A stretch of DNA of 64,000 nt, from assembly GCF_003952525.1 (NCBI RefSeq), contig NZ_CP034451.1:372001-436000 (forward strand), written 5' to 3'. Below the pieces are notes generated by a model that made no database searches, was not told the origin of the DNA, and was given only the letters and a program-made list of their open reading frames with translations. Shown here one piece after another: positions 45,895 to 55,383 of this stretch (the stretch's first letter is position 1; every line of letters begins with the position of its first letter). The DNA is from Mesorhizobium sp. M3A.F.Ca.ET.080.04.2.1 (GTDB lineage Bacteria; Pseudomonadota; Alphaproteobacteria; Rhizobiales; Rhizobiaceae). The position numbers were made by a program, and so were the translations under genes.

Positions 45895-46722
45895 TGTTGG
45901 TCCGTGGCTGAGCATAATTGGCGCGCGGCCGGCACGAAAAGCCGTCATTGCTTCGCGCGGATCGTGTGTCGAAGCCAGAAGATATGCCGTCATGATCTCC
46001 ATTTCGCGGCTGTCGTCGAGCGACATCGAAGGCAAAATATCCAACAATTTCTTCTGGAACTGCAGCGCCATCGGTGAGGATTTGCGCAGTTGATTATTAG
46101 CTTCAGGGACTCGGCCCTGATGTCGTTGTCGGCGGCAATCCGGCTTACAAGACCCAACTGCTCGGCACGTGCAGCCGGAAGCTTCTCATTGAGCAACAGC
46201 ATGCGGCGTGCCATCCGAGCCCAGCGTGTGCGTAAGCAGGTATGTGGCGCCCATGCGACGTTCAGCCATGTTGGGTTCCGGCAGCCAGAAATCGCATCTG
46301 GGGCGGCGACTACGTAATCACACGCCAAGGCAATTTCCAAAGCCTGGCCGATGACCCAGCCATGCACGGCTGCGATTGAGTTGATGTGGGGGTGCCTCAA
46401 GATGCGCGCCAGGTCCGTGAGGCCGCGCTCGGAAGCAATCAACTCGTACATGCCGGAATCCGGGCCTGGGCTGACCGACTCCACGAGATCCTGGTAACCA
46501 TCGAGGGAAGCACCAGAGGAGAAGTTCTCGCCCTTGCCGTGAAGGACAATCCATCGGTGGCCCGATCGCGCGGCATCCTCGGTGGCCTCCACAATGCCAG
46601 AGACCATGACGGATCCATGGCATTGAGTGACCGAGGCGAATTAACCCTATGAAGACGGTCTCGTCTTCGATTTCGCAGATGACTTGCCCGGCACCATATG
46701 ATTCCTGCATTACATGCTCCAT
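45875..46722 (-). pseudogene. Enoyl-CoA hydratase/isomerase, frameshifted
   Basis: The start at 46722 overlaps the stop of the FAD oxidase gene (TAATG). Crotonase blocks occur in sequence over three frames: VICEIEDETVFIGLIR, SPRSLNAMDP, VLHGKGENFSSGASLDGY (oxyanion loop), AAVHGWVIGQALEIALACDYVVAAPDA, AEQLGLVSRIAADND and EIMTAYLLASTHDPREAMTAFRAGRAP. At least three frameshifts are needed to join them. It would hydrate or isomerise an enoyl-CoA. Confidence 0.87.
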
Positions 46723-47953
46723 TAGCCCAAGGAATAACTGAAATCGTTGGTAAGCGTTGAGCGATCAATTCCGAGCTGCGCGATGAGCGCCGATTTCGGC
46801 CGCCCCATCGCCAGGTCGGCCAGTCCCTCAGCTGCGACCAGGGCCGAGCTGTTGCCGAAAGAGAATCCCGACGCCACGAGGAGCCCGGTCGCTGCTGGAT
46901 GACGGTCAATGATGGGGAGGTTGTCGGAGGTATAGGGAATGCGGCCGGCCCAGCTTTCCTTGAATCCGCTCGCGGAAAAGACCTGGAAAAAGGCGCACGA
47001 AGCGCCTGAGTATCCTGCCGACGCCGTCGACGTCAGGCTCCCAGCTGAAACCGGCATCATCGACCGGTCCGCCGAAGACGTATGAGCCGTCGCTGCGCTG
47101 CGAGATCGCGTCCATCATGCACTCGCCGGCCTTGGTTTCCCGTCTGTCGAACAGATCAGGCGAGAAGCTGGGCAGGTCCTTGACGAGCGGTGTGTAGGCC
47201 GCCAAGCAAATGGCACCGTAGAGAACACATTTGAGGCGTGGCAGCTGTGGCGTTGTGGCGATGAGCTGATTCCTCATGCTCTTGACCGGAAGCTCAAGCG
47301 GCCCGCTGCTCGTGGCCATCCTGTGCCACGGCCCGGTCGCCCATACCACGATAGGCGCATCGAACCGGCCAGCATGTGTGCTTATCCCGGTGACACGACC
47401 GCCAGCCGTCAATATCTCCAGAACCTCATAACCTTCGAGAACGGTCGCCCCTGATCTCACGGCCGACCCCGCCAACGCTCTCACCACAGTAGCCGTGCCG
47501 ATCTGGGCGTCCTCGCTGCAAAAGCTCGCGCCGACGACGTTTTCATCAACGTCGGGGGCGAGCTCGAGGAGCGACTGCCGGTCGATGAATTCGATGTTCA
47601 GGCCGTCGCGGCGGCGCGCGTCGACGAACTCCTTGATCAGTGACAGCTGCCCCTGGCTCTCGCATAGGACGAGGCCGCCGTTCCTGCGATATTCAAAGTC
47701 GCCGCCCATCTCATCATGAAAGTTGTCCAGGAGAAGGCGGTTGCGCCGCGCAATATCCAAGGACACCCCTTTCCGGCCATGCAGAAATACAAAGCCGATG
47801 TTGCGCGAGGAAGCGCCGAATCCAAGCCGGTTGCGTTCAAACAAGGCCACGTCGAGGCCTTCACTGGCCAACGCGCGTGCTGCCGCGCGCGCCGACAATG
47901 CCCCCGCCGACAATGATTGCATCGAAAGTCCTGCGATCCGATCCGCTCGTCAC
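46722..47953 (-). pseudogene. FAD-dependent DAO-family oxidoreductase, frameshifted
   Basis: A GTG near 47953 opens FDAIIVGGGIVGA (FAD motif), the frame then shifts to AARALASEGLDVALFERNRLG and runs to about 46910, and a third frame supplies SASGFKESWAGRIPYTSDNLPIIDRHPAATGLLVASGFS to the stop at 46722. Two frameshifts are therefore present, one of them inside the FAD motif. The family oxidises amines and amino acids. It was the first gene of the decayed operon, with paired TetR boxes about 100-140 bases upstream. Confidence 0.87.
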
Positions 47954-48050
47954 TTTTCAGATCCCAATGTCGTGGCAGGCCCAGAGGGCCGGCTAAATTC
48001 CTGAGAACACCCCATCGGAAGATCCGTCATAAGGCCACCTCAACGAAATT

Positions 48051-48090
48051 ATCGAACGATCGATAGACCAAAACTTATCGACTGTTCGAT
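48051..48090. promoter_or_regulatory. Paired TetR-type operators upstream of the decayed operon
   Basis: ATCGAACGATCGAT (48051-48064) is identical to the first site at the TetR promoter, and ATCGACTGTTCGAT (48077-48090) is a second copy with changes in the centre. The start-to-start distance is 26 bases, exactly as at 43383-43422. The pair lies upstream of the minus-strand FAD oxidase pseudogene and so marks its promoter. Confidence 0.72.
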
Positions 48091-48190
48091 AAGTAGTCAA
48101 TGCGTTGCGGAGCCTCCCCGGCCATTTTTCACGGCATCGAACTTCGACGGCTTACGCCTGGCCTCGCGACACTAGGTGCCGAGGATCCAT

Positions 48191-48482
48191 CAGGCACCAC
48201 ATCTACCACATGGGCGATACCGACATCTTCTCCGACATGGCGCTGATCAATGAGCTGCACGAACCGAAGATCGGCCTCGTGCCGATCGGCGACCGCTTCA
48301 CCATGGGCGGCGCCGTGGCGGCTCTGGCCTGCCGGCGCTTCTTCCGCTTCGATACCGTCGTTCCCTGTCATTTCGGCACCTTCCCGCTGATTGATCAGAC
48401 CGCCGACAAATTCGTGGCAGGCATGGAGGGGTCAGGGGTCAAGGTGGCGCTGCCGGAGATCGGCAAAGCGATCACCGTCTAG
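48191..48482 (+). pseudogene. C-terminal remnant of a metal-dependent hydrolase (UPF0173/MBL fold)
   Basis: Only the end of a metallo-beta-lactamase-fold hydrolase is left: [22 protein letters not shown], then [20 protein letters not shown] and [12 protein letters not shown], ending at 48482. The catalytic HxHxDH half is missing. The recognisable part begins at about 48191, right where the accessory region ends, so the gene was cut by the event that created the junction. It precedes gatC, whose neighbours here are otherwise core genes. Confidence 0.85.
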
Positions 48483-48568
48483 GCTATCCCGCCATCCGGC
48501 ACGATCGATGTTGCGCGGCAAGCGGCGCGCCGCTATAGCCCGCACTGGTTTTCCCGAGGCAATAGAAC

Positions 48569-48856
48569 ATGTCCGTTGATCTTCAGACCGTGAAGCGCGT
48601 CGCTCACCTTGCCCGCATTGCTGTGAGCGAGGAGGATGCCGAGCGCATGACTGGCGAACTGAACGCCATCCTCGGCTTCGTCGAACAATTGAACGAGGTC
48701 GACGTCTCGGGCGTCGAGCCAATGACCTCGGTCACGCCGATGGAGATGAAGAAGCGTCAGGACGCCGTCACCGACGGCAACAAGGCTGCCGACATCGTCG
48801 CCAACGCCCCGGCAACGGATGAGAATTTCTTCCTCGTTCCGAAGGTGGTGGAGTAA
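48569..48856 (+). CDS. gatC: Glutamyl-tRNA(Gln)/aspartyl-tRNA(Asn) amidotransferase subunit C
   Basis: Small subunit of GatCAB, 95 residues, full length. It bridges GatA and GatB, which amidate Glu-tRNA(Gln) (and Asp-tRNA(Asn)). Features: [48 protein letters not shown], and the C-terminal [14 protein letters not shown]. It stands 4 bases... one short gap before a GNAT gene, followed by gatA. Confidence 0.95.
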   Translation: MSVDLQTVKRVAHLARIAVSEEDAERMTGELNAILGFVEQLNEVDVSGVEPMTSVTPMEMKKRQDAVTDGNKAADIVANAPATDENFFLVPKVVE

Positions 48857-48859
48857 AGC

Positions 48860-49318
48860 GTGGCCATCGAGATTGCCGTCGAGACGCCCTTGCAGGACGA
48901 CGTGCGCGCGCTGGTGGCGGAGCTCAATGACGCGCTGCTCGAGCTGACGCCGCCGGAACATTGCTACCACCTGACCGTCGAGCAGATGGCCGGCCAGGAT
49001 ACGACCGTGTTCATTGCCCGCGACAATGGCCTGGCCATCGGCTGCGGCGCGCTGAAGCGGCATGAGAATGCCATTGGCGAGGTCAAGCGCATGTACACGC
49101 GGCCATCGCATCGCGGCCGCAAGATCGGCGCGCAGATCGTCGCCCGGGTCGAGGCGCTGGCGCGGCAAGAAGGACTGAAGCGCCTGGTTCTCGAAACCGG
49201 GGACCGCCACCCCGCTGCCTGGGCCGTCTATGAGCGCGCCGGATTCTCGCGCTGCGGGCCGGTGCTGGATTATCCCGACTCCGAGTGGTCGGTGTTTTAC
49301 GAAAAGAGCCTTGCCTGA
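48860..49318 (+). CDS. GNAT-family N-acetyltransferase
   Basis: Acetyl-CoA-dependent acetyltransferase of 152 residues from a GTG at 48860, three bases after the gatC stop. The acetyl-CoA loop is [20 protein letters not shown] and the later core is [26 protein letters not shown]. Its stop overlaps the gatA start (TGATG). Insertion of a GNAT gene between gatC and gatA is seen in several rhizobia; its substrate is unknown. Confidence 0.9.
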   Translation: MAIEIAVETPLQDDVRALVAELNDALLELTPPEHCYHLTVEQMAGQDTTVFIARDNGLAIGCGALKRHENAIGEVKRMYTRPSHRGRKIGAQIVARVEALARQEGLKRLVLETGDRHPAAWAVYERAGFSRCGPVLDYPDSEWSVFYEKSLA

Positions 49319-50883
49319 TGAGCGATCTCACACATCTGACCATTTCCGAGGCCCGCGCCAGGCTGCGCGGCAAGGAGATCACGGCCGCCGAGATCACGGA
49401 GGCCTATCTCGCAGCGATCGAGCGCGCCAATCCAGTGCTCAATGCCTATATTGCCGTGACCGGGGACAAGGCGCGCGACATGGCCAAGGCCTCCGATATG
49501 AAACTCGCCAAGGGCGAGGGCGGTGCGCTCGAAGGCATTCCGCTCGGCATCAAGGATCTGTTCGCCACCGAAGGCATCCACACCCAGGCCTGCAGCCATG
49601 TGCTCGACGGCTTCAAGCCGCACTATGAATCGACCGTCACCACCAATCTGTGGGCCGACGGCGCCGTCATGCTCGGAAAGCTCAACATGGACGAGTTCGC
49701 CATGGGCTCGTCCAACGAGACCTCCTATTACGGCCCGGTCATCAATCCGTGGCGGCGTTCGCGTCTCGATACGGTGGTGATGCCGACCACGCATCAGGGC
49801 GACGGCGGCTTCGTCTCCGACGGCGGCACCAAGACGGCGCGCACGCTGGACAATGCCCAGCTGGTGCCGGGCGGCTCGTCCGGCGGATCGGCTTCGGCGG
49901 TCTCCGCCTTCCTGTGCGCCGGCGCCACCGCGACCGACACGGGCGGCTCGATCCGCCAGCCGGCAGCGCTTACCGGTACCGTCGGCATCAAGCCGACCTA
50001 CGGCCGCTGCTCGCGCTGGGGCATCGTTGCCTTCGCCTCGTCGCTCGACCAGGCCGGACCAATCGCGCGCGATGTGCGCGACGCCGCGATCCTTCTGAAA
50101 TCCATGGCTTCCGTCGATCCGAAGGACACGACTTCCGTCGACCGCCCAGTACCGGACTACGAGGCGGCAATCGGCAGACCAATCAAGGGCATGAAGGTCG
50201 GCATTCCGAAGGAATACCGAATCGAGGGCATGCCCCAGGATATCGAGGCGCTATGGCAGAAGGGCATCGCCTGGCTGAAGGATGCGGGCGCCGAGATCGT
50301 CGACATCTCGCTGCCGCATACGAAATACGCGCTGCCAGCCTATTACATCGTGGCTCCCGCCGAAGCGTCGTCCAACCTCGCCCGCTATGACGGCGTGCGC
50401 TACGGCTTGCGCGTGCCCGGCAAGGACATTGTCGACATGTATGAGAAGTCGCGCGCTGCCGGCTTCGGCCGCGAGGTCAAGCGCCGTATCATGATCGGCA
50501 CCTATGTGCTGTCGGCCGGCTATTACGACGCCTATTATCTGCAGGCGCAAAAGGTTCGCACGCTGATCAAGCGCGACTTTGAGAACGTCTTTGCCGCCGG
50601 CGTCGACGTCATCCTGACGCCGGCGACGCCGTCGGCCGCCTTCGGCATCGCCGACGAGGACATGGCCTCCGATCCGGTCAAGATGTACCTCAACGACATC
50701 TTCACGGTGACGGTGAACATGGCCGGCCTTCCCGGGATTTCGGTGCCGGCCGGCCTCGACGGCAAGGGCCTGCCGCTCGGGCTTCAGCTCATTGGCCGGC
50801 CGTTCGACGAGGAAACGCTGTTCCAGACAGCGCATGTCATCGAACAGGCGGCCGGTAATTTTCAGCCGGAAAAGTGGTGGTAA
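49318..50883 (+). CDS. gatA: Glutamyl-tRNA(Gln) amidotransferase subunit A, with an internal insert
   Basis: Glutaminase subunit of GatCAB, 521 residues, which makes ammonia for tRNA amidation. The amidase triad is visible: Lys80 in GIKD, the cis-Ser at 187 in VPGGSSGGS, and nucleophile Ser211 in [10 protein letters not shown]. The distance from Lys80 to Ser187 is about 30 residues longer than in well-studied GatA proteins (Lys79, Ser154, Ser178), because an extra polar segment (about 148-180) is inserted after NPWRRS. The start at 49318 overlaps the GNAT stop. Confidence 0.95.
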   Translation: MSDLTHLTISEARARLRGKEITAAEITEAYLAAIERANPVLNAYIAVTGDKARDMAKASDMKLAKGEGGALEGIPLGIKDLFATEGIHTQACSHVLDGFKPHYESTVTTNLWADGAVMLGKLNMDEFAMGSSNETSYYGPVINPWRRSRLDTVVMPTTHQGDGGFVSDGGTKTARTLDNAQLVPGGSSGGSASAVSAFLCAGATATDTGGSIRQPAALTGTVGIKPTYGRCSRWGIVAFASSLDQAGPIARDVRDAAILLKSMASVDPKDTTSVDRPVPDYEAAIGRPIKGMKVGIPKEYRIEGMPQDIEALWQKGIAWLKDAGAEIVDISLPHTKYALPAYYIVAPAEASSNLARYDGVRYGLRVPGKDIVDMYEKSRAAGFGREVKRRIMIGTYVLSAGYYDAYYLQAQKVRTLIKRDFENVFAAGVDVILTPATPSAAFGIADEDMASDPVKMYLNDIFTVTVNMAGLPGISVPAGLDGKGLPLGLQLIGRPFDEETLFQTAHVIEQAAGNFQPEKWW

Positions 50884-50913
50884 CGTCCTCCCTCATCTGA
50901 ATAGGGCTGGGGG

Positions 50914-51711
50914 ATGTTCTTCTACCTTTCCAAGATTTTCTGGTTCTTCATCCAGCCGCTCAACCTGGCGATCTTCCTGCTGCTTGCCGGTCTGCTGGCA
51001 ATAGCTTTGGGCCGCAAACGCCTTGCTGTCAGGGCTGGCGGGCTCGCGTTCCTGATCCTTGCCCTCTCAGCCTGGACTTCGCTTGGCGCGATGATGCTCA
51101 ACCCGCTGGAGGAGCGCTTTCCCAAGCCGCCGCTGCCGCAGAACGTCGACGGTATCATCGTGCTCGGCGGCGGGTTGGAAGGCGCCATCAACTTTGCGCG
51201 CGGTGGCTACGAACTGAACAGCAGCGGCGACCGCATGGTGGAAGCCGCGATCCTCGCCCGCCGCTTCCCGCAAGCAAGAGTGGTCGTGTCCGGCGGCAAC
51301 GGCTCGCTTTTCCTCGACGCCGAAGGCGATAGCGACACCGCGCCGCGCCTGCTCGGCGCGCTCGGCGTTTCGGCCGATCGCCTGGTGCTCGAGAACAGGT
51401 CGCGCAACACCTACGAGAACGCCGTCTTCACCCGCAACTTGATCGAGCCGAAACCGGGCGAGACCTGGCTTTTGGTGACCTCCGCCTTCCATATGCCGCG
51501 GGCCAAGGCGCTGTTCGACAAGGCAGGTTTTCCGACAGTTCCGTGGCCGGTCGACTACCGAACCAGCGGCCGGGAAGGCATCGGCCTGTTTCGCGACAAC
51601 CCGGCCGACTCGCTTGAGGCGACCACCATGGCCATCCGCGAATGGATAGGGCTCTTCGCCTATAGGCTGACCGGCAAGATCGATCAGTTCTTCCCTGCAC
51701 CAGGTCCCTGA
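50914..51711 (+). CDS. YdcF/ElyC-family membrane protein (DUF218)
   Basis: Predicted envelope protein of 265 residues with two N-terminal membrane helices (residues about 10-32 and 38-56) and a DUF218 domain (DGIIVLGGG, then ARVVVSGGNG, SRNTYENAVFTRNL, LLVTSAFHMPRAKALF). ElyC and SanA relatives affect peptidoglycan synthesis and envelope barrier function. Its 3' end overlaps the convergent DUF599 gene by 28 bases. Confidence 0.88.
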   Translation: MFFYLSKIFWFFIQPLNLAIFLLLAGLLAIALGRKRLAVRAGGLAFLILALSAWTSLGAMMLNPLEERFPKPPLPQNVDGIIVLGGGLEGAINFARGGYELNSSGDRMVEAAILARRFPQARVVVSGGNGSLFLDAEGDSDTAPRLLGALGVSADRLVLENRSRNTYENAVFTRNLIEPKPGETWLLVTSAFHMPRAKALFDKAGFPTVPWPVDYRTSGREGIGLFRDNPADSLEATTMAIREWIGLFAYRLTGKIDQFFPAPGP

Positions 51712-52402
51712 CCGATCACCGCTTGCCTTGCAGCCGAAAAGAACTGGCGGCGCACCAGCACGGCAAGCAGCAGCAGCGTCGAAATCACGAACACCACGGG
51801 GTCGACGAACCAGCCCAGATAGCCAATCGCGAAGAAGACCGCGCGCAGGCCGGAATTGAAGTGCTTGCCGCCGAGGATGTTCATGCGCGTCGCCCGCCAC
51901 ACCGCCGTTTCGCTGACGGGGTTGCGCGAGGCCGCGCCATGCGGGATCGGCACTGCGCCGATGAGGATCGAGCAGTAGTTGAACAGGCGGTAGGCCCAGC
52001 CGAATTTGAAGAATGCGAAAGCGAGAATCAGCACCAGTCCGAAGACCTTGGTCTGGAAAGCTTCGCGGGAAGAAGTCGCCGCCAACGGCAGGTCGGCCAG
52101 CACGGTTAGAACACGGTCGGAAGCCCCGAGCAGTGCAAAGCAGCCGCCGAGCGCTATGAGCGAGCTCGAGGCGAAGAAGGCGGTGCCTTGCTGCAGGCCG
52201 CTCATGATGGCGGTATCCACGATGCGCACCTCCCGCTCGCCATGTTGCGCATCCAGGCCTCGCGCTGGGCGTTCATTGCCATTGTCAGCGAAACGCGGCT
52301 GACGAGCCTGCCGTCCGAGGCGAGCGTGTGCAGCACCCATGTGAGTAGGAAGAAAGCGAGCGCCGCAAGATCGGCCGTCGACAGATTGAAGGAATCGCCC
52401 AT
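51684..52402 (-). pseudogene. DUF599 membrane protein split by one frameshift
   Basis: The first frame starts MGDSFNLSTADLAALAFFLLTWVLH at 52402 and reads to MNAQREAWMRNMA. Near 52225 a shift leads into VRIVDTAIMSGLQQGTAFFASSS, then GGCFALLGASDRVLTVL and the rest of a DUF599 membrane protein, ending at 51684. The two parts join exactly at the point where DUF599 proteins read W-M-x-x-M-x-x-R-E-x-R. Either the gene is freshly broken or one base is a sequence error. DUF599 proteins are multi-helix membrane proteins of unknown function. Confidence 0.8.
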
Positions 52403-52533
52403 CCATTCTTCTAACACAGGTCCGGAGGACGCTTCGACGCCCGAGAAGGCTGGACGCCGGCGATGTCGCTGTCGAGGCAAAGCGGGTCGGCAGCGGCCGC
52501 GCCGCGACACTCAAAACAGCGGAAACATCGTGC

Positions 52534-52565
52534 GAATTCCTATATGTGTGTAGGAATTCCTATAT
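52534..52565. repeat. 12-bp direct repeat with EcoRI-like palindrome upstream of sdaA
   Basis: GAATTCCTATAT occurs at 52534-52545 and again at 52554-52565, 20 bases apart (two helical turns). The second copy lies in the perfect palindrome AGGAATTCCT (52552-52561). The pair sits 35-66 bases upstream of the sdaA start and could be an operator or part of its promoter. Confidence 0.55.
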
Positions 52566-52599
52566 TTGGATTCGAGCAGCCTTCAGGAGACAAGGGCGC

Positions 52600-54003
52600 G
52601 TGTTCCTTTCGGTTTTCGACCTGTTCAAGATCGGCATCGGTCCATCGAGCTCGCACACGATGGGGCCGATGACGGCTGCGCGCCGTTTCCTGGACGAAAT
52701 TCTCGCCGGCGACTGGCCCCGGCCGGCGGGTGCCAAGGTCGAGCGCATCGGCGCCAGCCTACATGGCTCGCTCGCTTATACCGGCGTCGGGCATGGCTCC
52801 GACCGCGCCGTCATCCTCGGCCTGGCCGGCGAGACGCCGCAGACCGTCGATCCGGACGAGGCGGATGGAATCCTTGAGCGCATCAACGATGAAAAGCACA
52901 TCTCGCCGCCCGGTCATCCGACCTATCGTTTCGATCCGTCAAAGGACCTCGTGCTCGACCGCAAGACGCGGCTCACCGGCCACGCCAACGGCATGGCCTT
53001 CTATGCCTATGACGCATCCGACCGGCTGCTGGTCAAGCGCATCTATTATTCGATCGGCGGCGGCTTTGTTGTCTCCGAGGAAGAACTTCAGCGCATCAAG
53101 GCCAAGGGCTCCGTGAGGACGGAAGGCAAGAAGGTGCCGTACCCTTTCAACAACGCCGTCGAGATGCTGGCGATGGCGGCCAGGAGCGGGCTTTCCATTG
53201 CCGAGATGAAGCGCGTCAACGAGGAGACGCAGATGTCGCGCGAGGAGCTCAATACCGGGCTCGACGCGATCTGGAGCGCCATGAATGGCTGCATCGATCG
53301 CGGGCTGTCGCAGGACGGTATCATGCCGGGCGGGCTGAAGGTGCGCCGCCGCGCGCGCCGGTTGCATGAGAAGCTGCAGGAGCAGTGGCAGCAGAACCGG
53401 CCCAATCCGTTGCTTGCCAACGACTGGCTGTCGATCTACGCCATGGCGGTCAACGAGGAGAACGCAGCCGGCGGACGCGTGGTGACGGCGCCGACCAACG
53501 GAGCTGCCGGAACGCTGCCTGCGGTGCTGCGCTATTGGCTGCATTTCTACCCTGAGGCCGACCAGCCGAGCATCCGGGACTTCCTGCTCACGGCCGCTGC
53601 CGTGGGCGGCATCATCAAGTTCAACGCCTCGATCTCGGGAGCCGAGGTCGGCTGCCAGGGCGAGGTGGGCTCTGCTTCGGCGATGGCGGCGGCAGGGCTC
53701 TGCGCGGTGATGGGCGGCACGCCTCAGCAAGTCGAGAACGCAGCTGAGATCGCGCTCGAACACCATCTCGGCATGAGCTGCGATCCGGTCGGCGGTCTGG
53801 TGCAGGTGCCCTGCATCGAGCGCAACGCGCTCGGCGCGGTCAAAGCCGTGACAGCAGCCTCGCTTGCCATCAAGGGCGATGGAACGCATTTCGTGCCGCT
53901 CGACGCGGCCATCGAGACCATGCGCCAGACCGGCCTGGACATGAGCGAGAAGTACAAGGAAACCAGCTTAGGCGGGCTGGCCGTCAACGTGGTCGAGTGC
54001 TGA
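52600..54003 (+). CDS. sdaA: L-serine dehydratase (iron-sulfur type)
   Basis: Deaminates L-serine to pyruvate and ammonia using a [4Fe-4S] cluster; 467 residues from the GTG at 52600, with AGGAG upstream. The longer frame adds 18 residues that do not fit the family, which begins [23 protein letters not shown]. The beta domain is N-terminal; the alpha domain contains the cluster cysteines in [17 protein letters not shown] and VPCIERN. Single-chain form, as is usual in Gram-negatives. Confidence 0.95.
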   Translation: MFLSVFDLFKIGIGPSSSHTMGPMTAARRFLDEILAGDWPRPAGAKVERIGASLHGSLAYTGVGHGSDRAVILGLAGETPQTVDPDEADGILERINDEKHISPPGHPTYRFDPSKDLVLDRKTRLTGHANGMAFYAYDASDRLLVKRIYYSIGGGFVVSEEELQRIKAKGSVRTEGKKVPYPFNNAVEMLAMAARSGLSIAEMKRVNEETQMSREELNTGLDAIWSAMNGCIDRGLSQDGIMPGGLKVRRRARRLHEKLQEQWQQNRPNPLLANDWLSIYAMAVNEENAAGGRVVTAPTNGAAGTLPAVLRYWLHFYPEADQPSIRDFLLTAAAVGGIIKFNASISGAEVGCQGEVGSASAMAAAGLCAVMGGTPQQVENAAEIALEHHLGMSCDPVGGLVQVPCIERNALGAVKAVTAASLAIKGDGTHFVPLDAAIETMRQTGLDMSEKYKETSLGGLAVNVVEC

Positions 54004-54079
54004 ACCGCGTCGTTTGGCCCTGTGGACGATGCCGCACAGGGCGTTGACGCATCCGGCTGCAGGGCTAAATCTTGGGGCC

Positions 54080-54517
54080 ATGTCTCTCAATCTCATCAAA
54101 CTGTGCGTCGGCTGCGACAGCGTCGAGGACCTGGAAGAGTGGATCGCCTTCCGTCTCGACGAGCGGCGCCGCGCCGGCGAGAAGGCGGAGCACTGGCATA
54201 CCACGCGCATGGTGCCGACGCGCGGCGAAGAGATCACGGACGGCGGATCGCTCTACTGGGTGATCAAGGGCAACGTGCAGTGCCGGCAGCTGATCACCGA
54301 AATCCGGCCCTTCGTCGACGGCGACGGCATCGGCCGCTGCCATCTGGTGCTGGATCCTGACGTGGTGCGCACCGACTGGCAGCCGCGCCGCGCCTTCCAG
54401 GGCTGGCGCTATCTCAAGCCTTCCGATGCGCCGGCCGACCTCGGCAAGGGCAAGGCAGCGCTCGCCGAAATGCCTCCGAAACTGCGGCTGGAACTCGCCG
54501 AGCTCGGCCTCCTGTAA
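54080..54517 (+). CDS. DUF1489 family protein
   Basis: A 145-residue protein of a family restricted mainly to alphaproteobacteria, with no known role. It starts SLNLIKLCVGCDSVEDLEEW, contains HTTRMVPTRGEEITDGGSLYWVIKG and QCRQLITEIRPFVDGDGIGRC, and ends FQGWRYLKPSDAPADL plus a short tail. The pattern of charged and aromatic residues suggests a cytosolic, possibly nucleic-acid-related protein. The ATG at 54080 matches the family start. Confidence 0.92.
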   Translation: MSLNLIKLCVGCDSVEDLEEWIAFRLDERRRAGEKAEHWHTTRMVPTRGEEITDGGSLYWVIKGNVQCRQLITEIRPFVDGDGIGRCHLVLDPDVVRTDWQPRRAFQGWRYLKPSDAPADLGKGKAALAEMPPKLRLELAELGLL

Positions 54518-54642
54518 CGCTGCGCTCGCGCCATCATTTCGGCGCTGGCCTTTCGGCTTGCCCGATGTGGGACTTGCAAGCGGCGGATCCGAACCCCATC
54601 CTTGAAGTGCATGCACAATCATCTGGATGGCGGTGCAAACCG

Positions 54643-55341
54643 ATGGGCGTGATCATAGCATTGGCGGCTGTGCTTGCGGTGCTTTTCGGCTTCGTGACAA
54701 TTTTCGTGCGTGCCGACGCGGCAAAGATGGCGGACAGTCTGCGCACCCTTGGACCTGCGCTGCTGGGACTGATCGGCGCAGTGGTGCTGCTGGTCGGCCG
54801 CAGCGGCATTGGCGGCCTGATACTGACGGCGGCAGCACTTTGGTATGCTTGGATGCGGACGAGGCGGCCAGCCGCTAGAGCTATCGCCTCGAGACGCTCG
54901 ACCGTGCGGACTGCCGCACTCGAGATGGAGCTCGACCATAGGAGCGGCAAGCTCGAGGGTCTTGTCTTGGCAGGCCGTTACGAAGGCAAGATACTCGGCG
55001 CCATGGGGATCGCGGACTTGCAGCGGCTCTACGGCGAACTCGCCGCCGACCCGGAGAGCCGACAGCTCCTAGAGACGTATCTTGACGGCCGTTTTCCCGT
55101 CTGGCGCAAGGACGCGCAGCCGGACCGTGGCGAAGGGCTGAGTGTTGCGCCAGGTCCTGGCGCCATGACTAAGGAGGAGGCCTACAAGATCCTTGGTCTT
55201 GAAGCGGGGGCTGCCGCGGCGGATATCCGCAAGGCGCACCGCCGCCTGATGCAGCGCCTGCACGGCGACGTCGGCGGCACGTCTGTCCTGGCGGCGCGGA
55301 TCAATGAAGCCAAGGACGTCTTGCTCTCCAATCACGACTAG
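54643..55341 (+). CDS. Membrane-anchored J-domain protein with altered HPD motif
   Basis: A 232-residue protein with two or three N-terminal membrane segments (about 1-20, 38-52 and 54-70) and a C-terminal J-domain (about 176-232: TKEEAYKILGLEAGA, IRKAHRRLMQRLH, AARINEAKDVLL). This layout matches TIM14-like DnaJ proteins of alphaproteobacteria, which recruit DnaK to the membrane. The invariant HPD of J-domains is His207-Gly208-Asp209 here, so stimulation of DnaK is doubtful. The start at 54643 is preferred to 54565 because a hydrophobic segment follows it directly. Confidence 0.85.
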   Translation: MGVIIALAAVLAVLFGFVTIFVRADAAKMADSLRTLGPALLGLIGAVVLLVGRSGIGGLILTAAALWYAWMRTRRPAARAIASRRSTVRTAALEMELDHRSGKLEGLVLAGRYEGKILGAMGIADLQRLYGELAADPESRQLLETYLDGRFPVWRKDAQPDRGEGLSVAPGPGAMTKEEAYKILGLEAGAAAADIRKAHRRLMQRLHGDVGGTSVLAARINEAKDVLLSNHD

Positions 55342-55383
55342 TCTCCTTCGACGCGGAACTTTCCGGGAGATTTCAAAAACCGC

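Noticed and set aside
49759..49857. The GatA insert as an intein or mobile element
   Set aside because: It is in frame, only about 30 codons long, and has no splice or repeat signals; a simple surface insertion is enough.
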